From Rhodobacteraceae bacterium UBA6273 (lineage in GTDB: Bacteria; Pseudomonadota; Alphaproteobacteria; Rhodobacterales; Rhodobacteraceae): a stretch of 12,178 nt of DNA. Each line of letters begins with the position of its first letter. Position 1 is the first letter of the stretch. Where the stretch lies: the NCBI GenBank assembly GCA_002440625.1, contig DJUV01000131.1, forward strand, positions 1-12,178, written 5' to 3'. Positions 6,281 through 12,178 of the stretch are shown in pieces. The position numbers were made by a program, and so were the translations under genes. The notes under the pieces are model-generated. The model searched no databases. It had not been told where the DNA came from and saw only the letters and a program-made list of their open reading frames with translations.

Positions 6281-7197
6281 TCGGTTTTCCCTTGCTCCAA
6301 CCGCCGCGCGACGGCGAGCCCGCCCAGCGTCATCGCCGTTACGTCAAGAATTTCCGCCGTTGCGCCCTGTGCCGCCAGCGCCTCGCGGTATAGCGCCGAA
6401 AGGCGCGGCGCGCCGATCAGCACCACATCCTGACCAAGCCAATAGGGCCGCGTCGCCGCAAGCTCCAACCCGATCAGAAGGCCCGAAAGCCGCGCCCGCG
6501 CTGACCCAGCCTGAAGCCCCGACAGCAGCGCCTCGGCCCGGATGCCGAAGAGCCGTGCGGCAAGCTTTTGCGGATCGGACAGGGTATCGGCCACAGCCGC
6601 CCGGAAAGCGTCAAGGTCGATGGTCTCCGCCTGGACCGAATGCCTCAGAACCGAGCGGTCAGCGAGAAGCGCGAACATCTCACCGGTCATGCAGGTCTGA
6701 AAGCTGACCACCTCGCCCGCGCTGACATGCGCCCACTTGGTATGGGTGCCGGGCAGAGCGATCACGCCGTCGAAACCGGGCCGCATCGCCAGATAGCCGG
6801 CGATCTGCGTCTCCTCGCCGCGCATCACATCCGCCGGGCGCTTCTGCGCGAGGCCGGGCAGGATGGTGAAGGTGAACCGCCGGTCCTCCGGCGTGATCCG
6901 AGTCACTTCCGGCCCGAGCGGCGGGCAGGGAACGTCACGATATTGGGCCTCGCGCCAGCCTTGCCTTGCGCCGACCATGCCGCAGGCAAAGACCGGCACC
7001 GGCGGCGCGCCCGTCGCGGGCAGCCAGTCGGAAACCAGCCGGATCAGAGCCGCTTCGAAACCCGAAGGCTCGAGAGTGCCCATGCCCTCGGCGGACGAAG
7101 CGTCGGCCAGAACCCGGTCGCCGCCATCCATCGCCCAGGCGCGGACCGCACTCGTGCCCCAGTCGACGGCGATCCATGCGACCTGGTTCGGCGCCAT
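6277..7197 (-). CDS. dgoK: 2-dehydro-3-deoxygalactonokinase
   Basis: This 306-residue kinase phosphorylates 2-keto-3-deoxygalactonate at the 6-hydroxyl with ATP, feeding the aldolase encoded next. The DgoK signature is clear. The N-terminal phosphate loop [11 protein letters not shown] is at 11-21. It is followed by [11 protein letters not shown] (71-81), M-R-G-E-E-T-Q-I (125-132), A-L-P-G-T-H-T-K-W (147-155) and T-G-E-M-F-A-L-L (171-178). It starts at the ATG at 7197, six bases after the aldehyde dehydrogenase stop. Its ribosome site GAGGGAG (7213-7207) sits against that stop codon, so translation is probably coupled. The kinase shows that the operon handles a C6 keto-deoxy acid as well as the C5 one, because the L-arabinose route needs no kinase. 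Confidence 0.93.
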   Translation of the reverse strand: MAPNQVAWIAVDWGTSAVRAWAMDGGDRVLADASSAEGMGTLEPSGFEAALIRLVSDWLPATGAPPVPVFACGMVGARQGWREAQYRDVPCPPLGPEVTRITPEDRRFTFTILPGLAQKRPADVMRGEETQIAGYLAMRPGFDGVIALPGTHTKWAHVSAGEVVSFQTCMTGEMFALLADRSVLRHSVQAETIDLDAFRAAVADTLSDPQKLAARLFGIRAEALLSGLQAGSARARLSGLLIGLELAATRPYWLGQDVVLIGAPRLSALYREALAAQGATAEILDVTAMTLGGLAVARRLEQGKTE

Positions 7198-7203
7198 TGT
7201 CGC

Positions 7204-8733
7204 TTACTCCCTCAGGTCGCGTGGCTGAAGCGCCTCGGGCACGTTCTGGTAGCAGACCGGCCTCAGGAAGCGCCGGATCGACAGCGTGCCCACGGAAGTC
7301 GCGCCGAAATTGGTCGAAGCCGGATAGGGGCCGCCATGCACCATCGCATCCGCGACCTCGACCCCGGTCGGGAAGCCGTTGGCCAGCACCCGGCCCGCCT
7401 TCCGTTCCAGCACAGGCATCAGCCGCTGCCCGAGCGCGGTATCGCCTGCGTCGAGATGCAGCGTCACGGTCAACTGCCCATCCAGCGCGCGGGCGATCTT
7501 CAGCATTTCCTCGGTATCGCTCACCCGCACGATCAGGCCGAGCGGACCAAAGACCTCTTCGGCGAGCGCGTGGCTCGCGAGCCACTTTGTCCCTGTCGTC
7601 TCGTACAGATTGGGACTGGCTGAGCGCCCTTCGCTGACCGTCTCAAGGACAGCATCTACACCCGGCGCTCCGCCGATCCGCCCCTGCCCCTGCCGATAGG
7701 CGGCAGCGATCCCATCGGTCAGCATGGTCTGCGGGCCGACCTTTTCCACCGCGGCGCGTGCGGCTTCAACAAACGCATCGGCCGCCGGGCCGTCGATCAG
7801 CACCACGATCCCCGGATTGGTGCAGAACTGTCCCGCGCCCTGCGTCAGCGACCCCGCCCAGCCCTGCGCGATTGCGGCCCCGCGCGCAGCGAGCGCCTCG
7901 GGCAGAAGGAACATCGGGTTCACAGATCCAAGCTCGCCGAAAAACGGGATCGGGTCGGGCCGCTGGGCGCAAAGATCGAAAAGCGCGCGGCCCCCGGCGA
8001 GCGATCCGGTAAAGCCGACGGCGCAGATCAGCGGGTGCTGAACCAGCGTCTGGCCGACATCGCGCCGCCCGCCCTGAATGAGCGAGAACACGCCCGGATG
8101 GACGCCGCATTTTTTCATCGCGGCAAGCACCGCCTCGGCCACGATCTCACCCGTGCCGGGATGGGCCGAATGGCCCTTCACCACCACCGGGCAACCCGCC
8201 GCCAGCGCCGCCGCCGTATCGCCGCCCGCCGTCGAGAAGGCGAGCGGGAAGTTGGAGGCGCCGAAGACCGCCACCGGGCCGATCGGCCGCTCCACCATCG
8301 TCAGATCCGGGCGCGGCAGGGGCTGCCGGTCGGGCAGCGCTGCGTCATGCCGCCGGTCGAGATGGTCGCCCTTCAGGATATGACTGGCGAAGAGCCTGAG
8401 TTGGCCAACCGTGCGGCCACGCTCGCCCTGAAGCCGCGCCACCGGCAATCCGGTCTCCGAGGTTCCGATCTCGGTGATCGCCTCCGCCCGCGCCTCGATC
8501 TCATCGGCGATGGCGTTCAGGAACGCCGCCCGTTCCTCCCGCGTCGAATAGCCGTAACTCCAGAAGGCTTCCTCCGCCGCCTCGCAGGCGCGGTTCACCA
8601 GATCGACCGTGCCGACCGAAAACTGGTGCACGGCGCCATGCGCAGGTTCCGAGGCAAAGGTGGCCCCGCCTCCGACCCATTCGCCAGCAATCAAGTGCCG
8701 GCCATGCGGCGTGAAGGTGAGAGTATCGGCCAT
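7204..8733 (-). CDS. 2-oxoglutarate-semialdehyde (2,5-dioxovalerate) dehydrogenase
   Basis: This 509-residue NAD(P)-dependent aldehyde dehydrogenase is predicted to oxidise 2-oxoglutarate semialdehyde to 2-oxoglutarate, the last step of non-phosphorylative L-arabinose breakdown. The ALDH residues are in place: Asn161 (G-A-S-N-F-P), Lys186 (V-V-K-G-H-S), F-T-G-S at 241-244, the general base Glu267 (G-E-L-G-S-V-N-P) and the nucleophile Cys304 (G-Q-F-C-T-N-P-G). The G-Q-F-C-T-N-P-G and V-K-G-H-S-A-H-P forms are typical of the 2-oxoglutarate-semialdehyde dehydrogenase subgroup. I place the start at 8733 because AGGAG (8746-8742) lies 8 nt before it. ATG codons at 8751 (overlapping the previous stop as ATGA) and 8760 are alternatives that add 6 or 9 residues. 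The enzyme may also accept other short aldehydes. Confidence 0.9.
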   Translation of the reverse strand: MADTLTFTPHGRHLIAGEWVGGGATFASEPAHGAVHQFSVGTVDLVNRACEAAEEAFWSYGYSTREERAAFLNAIADEIEARAEAITEIGTSETGLPVARLQGERGRTVGQLRLFASHILKGDHLDRRHDAALPDRQPLPRPDLTMVERPIGPVAVFGASNFPLAFSTAGGDTAAALAAGCPVVVKGHSAHPGTGEIVAEAVLAAMKKCGVHPGVFSLIQGGRRDVGQTLVQHPLICAVGFTGSLAGGRALFDLCAQRPDPIPFFGELGSVNPMFLLPEALAARGAAIAQGWAGSLTQGAGQFCTNPGIVVLIDGPAADAFVEAARAAVEKVGPQTMLTDGIAAAYRQGQGRIGGAPGVDAVLETVSEGRSASPNLYETTGTKWLASHALAEEVFGPLGLIVRVSDTEEMLKIARALDGQLTVTLHLDAGDTALGQRLMPVLERKAGRVLANGFPTGVEVADAMVHGGPYPASTNFGATSVGTLSIRRFLRPVCYQNVPEALQPRDLRE

Positions 8734-8741
8734 CCCGGTGG

Positions 8742-8746
8742 CTCCT
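8742..8746 (-). promoter_or_regulatory. Ribosome binding site that decides the aldehyde dehydrogenase start
   Basis: AGGAG on the minus strand, 8 nt before the ATG at 8733 and just past the TGA of the preceding gene. It favours 8733 over the two upstream ATG codons at 8751 and 8760. Confidence 0.55.
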
Positions 8747-8747
8747 G

Positions 8748-9665
8748 TCATTTGCCCCATTTGAGCGCGATCACGTCAAGCTCGGCAGCCAGTTGCAACA
8801 GCCGGGCCTTGGTGCGTTCGCTCATCGGCTTCAGCGGATGGCGGACATGATCGCTGCGGATCACGCCGCCCGCCGCGAAGACCGTCTTGCAGGCGCGAAG
8901 CCCGCATTGCCGGTTTTCGTGGTTGATGAGCGGCAGGCACAATTTCCACTGCTCCAGCGCCGCGTCAACCCTGCCAGCCCTGTAATCGACAACGATGGGC
9001 CGTATTTTCTCGGGAAAAAGACCGGAAGTCATCGTGCCGGTTGCCCCCGCGTCAAGATCGGCAAGAAGCGTCGCCGCCTCTTCCCCGTCGAAGGGGCCGA
9101 TGATGTCCTTGCCGCCCGCCTCGATCAGGGCGGCAAGCTTGTCGGCGGCAAAGGGCACCTCGATCTTGAAATAGCTGAGGTTCTCGATTTCCCGCGCCAT
9201 GCGGACGAGAAGCGGCACCGGCAGCGCGACGCCGGACAAGGGCGCGTCCTGCACCATGATCGGAATGGTGATTGCGTCGCTCACGGCGCGGAAATGCTCG
9301 ATGATGCCCTGCTCCGCGGGAACAAGGCCGACGCCATGATAGGGCGGCATCATCATCACCATCGACGCACCCAGCGCCTCGGCGGCCTTGGCGCGGGCGA
9401 CGACGATCCCAGTCGCGAAATGGCTGATCGTGACGATGACCGGCACCCGGCCCGCGACATGTTCAAGGCTGATCCGCATGACCGTGGCGCGTTCCTCGTC
9501 CGACAGAACGAATTGTTCCGAGTAATTCGCCAGAATGCAGATTGCATCGACCCCCTGATCGATCATGCAGTCAAGCGAGCGGCGCACACCTTCCTCGTCA
9601 AGGCGGCCATCGGCATGAAAGGGCGTGGGCGCGACGGGAAGAATCCCGGTCAACGGCTGTTTCAT
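8748..9665 (-). CDS. 2-keto-3-deoxy-L-arabinonate dehydratase (DHDPS/NAL superfamily)
   Basis: This 305-residue TIM-barrel enzyme uses a lysine Schiff base to dehydrate and deaminate-like rearrange its keto-acid substrate, giving 2-oxoglutarate semialdehyde (the role called AraD in Azospirillum). The family hallmarks are present: L-A-N-Y-S-E-Q-F (45-52), M-M-M-P-P-Y-H-G (104-111), I-P-I-M-V-Q-D-A-P (134-142), Schiff-base Lys167 in S-Y-F-K-I-E, G-P-F-D-G-E-E-A, and L-P-L-I-N-H-E-N-R-Q. The Y-N-x-P tyrosine motif of true dihydrodipicolinate synthases is replaced by V-Q-D-A-P. This separates it from DapA and is how I recall the L-arabinose-type dehydratases. The start at 9665 follows AAGGA with a 6-nt gap; the open frame reaches further upstream, but only as antisense to no known gene and inside the dehydrogenase gene. 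The neighbouring semialdehyde dehydrogenase fits its product. Confidence 0.92.
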   Translation of the reverse strand: MKQPLTGILPVAPTPFHADGRLDEEGVRRSLDCMIDQGVDAICILANYSEQFVLSDEERATVMRISLEHVAGRVPVIVTISHFATGIVVARAKAAEALGASMVMMMPPYHGVGLVPAEQGIIEHFRAVSDAITIPIMVQDAPLSGVALPVPLLVRMAREIENLSYFKIEVPFAADKLAALIEAGGKDIIGPFDGEEAATLLADLDAGATGTMTSGLFPEKIRPIVVDYRAGRVDAALEQWKLCLPLINHENRQCGLRACKTVFAAGGVIRSDHVRHPLKPMSERTKARLLQLAAELDVIALKWGK

Positions 9666-9671
9666 AGTCTG

Positions 9672-9676
9672 TCCTT
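9672..9676 (-). promoter_or_regulatory. Ribosome binding site that fixes the keto-deoxyarabinonate dehydratase start
   Basis: AAGGA on the minus strand, 6 nt before the ATG at 9665, inside the 13-nt gap after the dehydrogenase stop. It rules out the longer reading of the frame up to 9842. Confidence 0.6.
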
Positions 9677-9678
9677 GT

Positions 9679-10614
9679 TTAAACTGACCAGTGGAAGGGG
9701 GGGACGATCTCGCGCCGGCCCAGCGTGAAGGCATCGGCGACATGACGCAGGGGCGACAGATCCATGTCGATGCCGCCGCTTTCGACAAGGCGGGCCATGC
9801 GCGCGTAAAGCCGGGGGTATTCGCCGGAAAGCGGTGCATCATCCGGCGCGGGCTGCTCAGCCCCGTCGATTATCAGCCGCGCGCCGCCGTCGAGAAGCGT
9901 CAGTGTGCCCGAGTCGGTGACGGCCTCGATCGTCCATGTCTGGTCGCCCTCCTGCCGCCAGTCGAAGACGGCAGAAACCTCCGCCCCGCCGGGATGGAAG
10001 AAGGTCAGATCGGCGGCGATGGGCGTCTGGCGGTTTTCCGGGAAGGCCAGCGTCGCGGCGGTCAGGTGGATCGGGTCGGGCAGAATCTCGGTCACGATGG
10101 AGAGGGCATTGATGCCGGGGTCGAAGACGCCGATGCCACCCGGTTGCCAGATCCACTCCTGCCCCGGATGCCAGCGGCGCACATCCTCTTTCCAGGTCAC
10201 GGTGAACCGCCGGAGCGCCTTCCCGGCAAGCCAAGCCTTCGCCGCCGGCACCTTTTCCGCCTCGCGCGAATGCCAGGTGGCGTAAAGCGACAGGTGGTTC
10301 GCCCGCGCCATCGCCTCAAGCGCATGGCATTCCGACAGCGTGGCACCCGGCGGCTTTTCCAGCATCACATGCCGCCCGGCCTTCAGCGCGGCGGCGGCAT
10401 AGGCAAAGCGCGGCACCGGCGGCAGGCAGAGCGAAACGACGCGGATGTCAGGTCTTTCGGCCAGCATGGTGTCGAAATCGGTATAGGCCGGCACGCCCTC
10501 GACCACGCCATGGCGCGAGACGGTCGCGGCCAGCGTCCATTCGGGCGAGCCGTTGATCGCCGGGACATGCTGGTCGACGGCGATCTTGCCGATGCCAACG
10601 AGAGCCACTTCCAT
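9679..10614 (-). CDS. L-arabinose / D-galactose 1-dehydrogenase (Gfo/Idh/MocA family)
   Basis: This 311-residue NAD(P)-dependent enzyme is predicted to oxidise the anomeric carbon of L-arabinose or D-galactose to the aldonolactone, the first step of the operon's pathway. The Rossmann start V-A-L-V-G-I-G-K-I-A is at 3-12. Catalytic-type Lys87 is in M-L-E-K-P-P-G-A-T-L, and A-T-W-H-S-R is at 112-117. W-K-E-D-V-R-R-W-H-P-G-Q runs 141-152, followed by G-V-F-D-P-G-I-N-A-L-S with Asp165 and Asn169 in the active-site position. These strings closely recall Azospirillum L-arabinose 1-dehydrogenase and Pseudomonas galactose dehydrogenase, a small subgroup distinct from inositol or glucose-fructose enzymes. 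The ATG at 10614 overlaps the dehydratase stop by one base (TGATG) with GGAAGGA 9 nt upstream. A TTG one codon earlier has 6-nt spacing and cannot be excluded. Cofactor preference is not assigned. Confidence 0.92.
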   Translation of the reverse strand: MEVALVGIGKIAVDQHVPAINGSPEWTLAATVSRHGVVEGVPAYTDFDTMLAERPDIRVVSLCLPPVPRFAYAAAALKAGRHVMLEKPPGATLSECHALEAMARANHLSLYATWHSREAEKVPAAKAWLAGKALRRFTVTWKEDVRRWHPGQEWIWQPGGIGVFDPGINALSIVTEILPDPIHLTAATLAFPENRQTPIAADLTFFHPGGAEVSAVFDWRQEGDQTWTIEAVTDSGTLTLLDGGARLIIDGAEQPAPDDAPLSGEYPRLYARMARLVESGGIDMDLSPLRHVADAFTLGRREIVPPFHWSV

Positions 10615-12178
10615 CAATGCGAGTCCTTCCCGACCGGCGCTCCACGGCAGCCTTTCAGGAAGCCGAGATCGGCGCCCGTATCGGCGCCCTGAACGTGCTC
10701 CTGATGAAGCCAGGCATAGCCGCCGTCAGCTGTCTCATGCCCCGGCTTCCAGTCCGCGAGTCGCGCCGCAAGCTCGGCATCGGAAATATCCAGATGCAGG
10801 CGCCGATTCGGCACGTCGAGCTCGATCATGTCGCCGGTCCTGACCACGGCCAGCGGGCCGCCAGCCGCCGCCTCGGGCGAGGTATGGAGGACAACAGTAC
10901 CGTAGGCGGTCCCCGACATGCGCGCATCGGAAATCCGCACCATGTCTGTGATGCCCTTCTTCAGCACCTTGGGCGGCAGGCCCATGTTGCCGACCTCGGC
11001 CATGCCGGGATAGCCCTTCGGCCCGCAGTTCTTCAGGACCATGACGCAGGTCTCGTCGATGTCGAGCGCATCGTCCTCGATCCGCGCCTTGTAGTCGTCA
11101 ATATCCTCGAAGACGACCGCGCGGCCGCGATGGACAAGCAGATGCTCGGACGCGGCGGATGGCTTCAGCACCGCCCCCTTCGGCGCGAGGTTGCCCTTGA
11201 GAACGGCAATGCCGCCCTGCTGGGTCAGTGCCTTTTCCAAGGGCAGGATCACGTCTTCATTCCAGTTGACGACGTCCTTGACCTCATCCCAGATCGCGCC
11301 GCCGGAAACGGTCAGCGCATCCTTGTGGAGAAGCCCCGCCTCGGCCAGCCGTTTCAGGACGACGGGCAGGCCGCCGGCATAGAAGAACTCTTCCATCAGG
11401 TACTTGCCAGAGGGCATCAGGTTGACAATGGTCGCCACGCCCCGACCGCAACGGTCCCAGTCGTCCAGTGTCAGGTCGATGCCGACGCGGCCGGCAATGG
11501 CCAGTAGGTGGATCACCGCATTGGTCGATCCGCCGATGGCGCCGTTGGTGCGAATGGCATTTTCGAACGCAGGCTTCGTCATGATGTCCGAAGGCTTCAG
11601 ATCGTCCTTCACCATCTGCACGATGCGGCGTCCGGAAAGCTGCGCCATCACCTTGCGGCGGGAATCCACCGCAGGGATCGCGGCATTGCCGGACAAGGCC
11701 ATCCCCAGCGCCTCGGCCATGCTGGCCATGGTGGAGGCGGTGCCCATCGTGTTGCAGGTGCCGCTCGACCGGCTCATCGAGGCTTCGGCCTCAAGGAACT
11801 CCGCCTGCGTCATCTCGCCGGCCTTCACGGCTTCGGAGAATTTCCACAGATGGGTGCCGGAACCGACCCTTTCACCGCGGAAATAGCCGTTCAGCATCGG
11901 CCCGCCGGTGACGACGATGGACGGCAGATCGGTGGATGCCGCCGCCATCAGAAGCGAAGGTGTGGTCTTGTCGCAGCCGACAAGAAGCACCGCCCCGTCG
12001 ATCGGCTGGCCGCGCATCTGCTCCTCGATCGACATGGCGGCGAGGTTGCGGAACATCATCGCCGTCGGCCGGAAGGTGTTTTCCGAGGCCGAGAATACCG
12101 GTACCTCGACCGGGAAGCCGCCGGCCTCCCACACGCCTGCCTTCACCTTTTCGGCAAGCTCGCGCAGATGGCCGTTGC
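10614..12178 (-). CDS. IlvD/Edd family aldonate dehydratase (L-arabinonate/D-galactonate), 5' end outside window
   Basis: About 520 C-terminal residues are visible; the frame stays open to the window edge, so the true start and roughly 60 residues are missing. The enzyme removes water from L-arabinonate (and probably D-galactonate or D-fuconate), giving the 2-keto-3-deoxy acid, using an iron-sulfur cluster and Mg2+. Visible family residues are the cluster Cys and Mg-binding Lys in L-V-G-C-D-K-T-T-P (near base 11975), the second Cys in S-G-T-C-N-T-M-G-T-A (near 11750), T-N-G-A-I-G-G-S-T-N-A (near 11535) and the catalytic Ser in D-A-R-M-S-G-T-A (near 10915). The first cluster Cys should lie just before the first visible residue, which is Asn. 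The GTG at 12146 is an internal Val codon (E-K-V-K-A-G-V-W-E-A-G-G-F-P), not a start. Sugar-acid use, not branched-chain amino-acid synthesis, follows from the operon. Confidence 0.9.
   Translation of the reverse strand, partial: NGHLRELAEKVKAGVWEAGGFPVEVPVFSASENTFRPTAMMFRNLAAMSIEEQMRGQPIDGAVLLVGCDKTTPSLLMAAASTDLPSIVVTGGPMLNGYFRGERVGSGTHLWKFSEAVKAGEMTQAEFLEAEASMSRSSGTCNTMGTASTMASMAEALGMALSGNAAIPAVDSRRKVMAQLSGRRIVQMVKDDLKPSDIMTKPAFENAIRTNGAIGGSTNAVIHLLAIAGRVGIDLTLDDWDRCGRGVATIVNLMPSGKYLMEEFFYAGGLPVVLKRLAEAGLLHKDALTVSGGAIWDEVKDVVNWNEDVILPLEKALTQQGGIAVLKGNLAPKGAVLKPSAASEHLLVHRGRAVVFEDIDDYKARIEDDALDIDETCVMVLKNCGPKGYPGMAEVGNMGLPPKVLKKGITDMVRISDARMSGTAYGTVVLHTSPEAAAGGPLAVVRTGDMIELDVPNRRLHLDISDAELAARLADWKPGHETADGGYAWLHQEHVQGADTGADLGFLKGCRGAPVGKDSH

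Larger units (their letters stand above)
4827..12178 (-). other. Seven-gene L-arabinose / D-galactose oxidative catabolism operon
   Basis: All seven genes read leftward with overlaps of 1-4 nt or gaps of 6-14 nt, so they are almost certainly one transcript. The promoter is beyond the right edge. Order from the 5' end: aldonate dehydratase, aldose dehydrogenase, 2-keto-3-deoxyarabinonate dehydratase, 2-oxoglutarate-semialdehyde dehydrogenase, dgoK, dgoA, lactonase. The dehydrogenase, lactonase and dehydratase can serve both sugars. The next two enzymes finish the C5 branch to 2-oxoglutarate. The kinase and aldolase finish the C6 branch to pyruvate and glyceraldehyde-3-phosphate. The dehydrogenase and 2-keto-3-deoxyarabinonate dehydratase closely recall the Azospirillum brasilense L-arabinose enzymes. 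Confidence 0.85.

Noticed and set aside
6568..7623. Plus-strand ORF of 351 codons antisense to dgoK and the aldehyde dehydrogenase
   Set aside because: It spans two genes with clear catalytic motifs, has shadow-type composition (Arg/His/Gln-rich) and no recognisable domain.
8748..9665. Annotation as dihydrodipicolinate synthase (dapA)
   Set aside because: The Y-N-x-P motif is absent, L-A-N-Y-S-E-Q-F and I-N-H-E-N-R-Q match the L-arabinose-type dehydratases, and the operon is catabolic.
9697..9703. Seven-base G/C homopolymer in the dehydrogenase C-terminus as a phase-variation tract
   Set aside because: It is short, lies at the end of a metabolic gene, and the frame is intact to a sensible stop.
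8793..9728. Plus-strand ORF of 311 codons with a His-rich run
   Set aside because: The His run (H-H-H-H-H near 9345-9360) is the reverse of the Met codons in M-V-M-M-M-P-P-Y of the dehydratase, not a metal-binding protein.
9666..9842. N-terminal extension of the DHDPS-family gene to 9842
   Set aside because: It would overlap the dehydrogenase gene by over 160 bases and the extension does not resemble the family. AAGGA before 9665 fixes the start.
9691..10692. Plus-strand ORF of 333 codons antisense to the dehydrogenase
   Set aside because: It is antisense to a well-supported Gfo/Idh/MocA gene and has no domain of its own.
10614..12178. Annotation as dihydroxy-acid dehydratase (ilvD) or 6-phosphogluconate dehydratase (edd)
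   Set aside because: Same superfamily, but the C-terminal region and the sugar-operon context fit an aldonate dehydratase.

Overview
The window looks like a chromosomal segment of a high-GC alphaproteobacterium, most likely a Rhodobacterales relative (Rhodobacter/Paracoccus type). This rests on base composition, codon use and the gene families present; no rRNA or other taxonomic marker lies in the window. Almost everything reads on the minus strand.

Left part (1-4073): surface-polysaccharide genes. A plus-strand family-2 glycosyltransferase enters from the left edge and ends tail-to-tail with a minus-strand Wzx-type flippase; their stop codons overlap. Upstream of the flippase, in its own direction, lie a zinc-ribbon plus SAM-methyltransferase protein whose stop codon overlaps the flippase start, and a glycosyltransferase that resembles the bacterial sialyl/polysialyltransferase-like superfamily.

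Middle part (4074-4826): about 750 bases without a firmly supported gene. It holds one weak 110-codon minus-strand ORF whose first half resembles the helix-turn-helix part of Xre/MbcA/ParS-type antitoxins and which may be degraded. It also holds a sharply AT-rich island (4621-4690, about 21% GC) packed with three palindromes, followed by a pair of ATCGCGAA direct repeats 21 bp apart.

Right part (4827 to beyond 12178): a tightly packed seven-gene minus-strand sugar-acid operon, every junction between a 4-nt overlap and a 14-nt gap. In transcription order: IlvD/Edd-type aldonate dehydratase (5' end outside the window), Gfo/Idh/MocA-type aldose 1-dehydrogenase, DHDPS-family 2-keto-3-deoxy-L-arabinonate dehydratase, 2-oxoglutarate-semialdehyde dehydrogenase, 2-keto-3-deoxygalactonokinase (dgoK), 2-keto-3-deoxy-6-phosphogalactonate aldolase (dgoA) and an SMP-30-type sugar lactonase. 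Together these form a branched pathway. A shared oxidative top (dehydrogenase, lactonase, dehydratase) can act on L-arabinose and D-galactose, which have the same ring stereochemistry. The C5 product then goes to 2-oxoglutarate through the non-phosphorylative L-arabinose route. The C6 product goes to pyruvate and glyceraldehyde-3-phosphate through the De Ley-Doudoroff route. No regulator or transporter is inside the window; they are expected beyond the right edge.

The individual enzymes belong to known families. The notable points are the fully merged two-branch layout and the unexplained AT-rich palindromic island with its antitoxin-like ORF at the junction between the two gene blocks. I did not find convincing evidence for a wholly new system.
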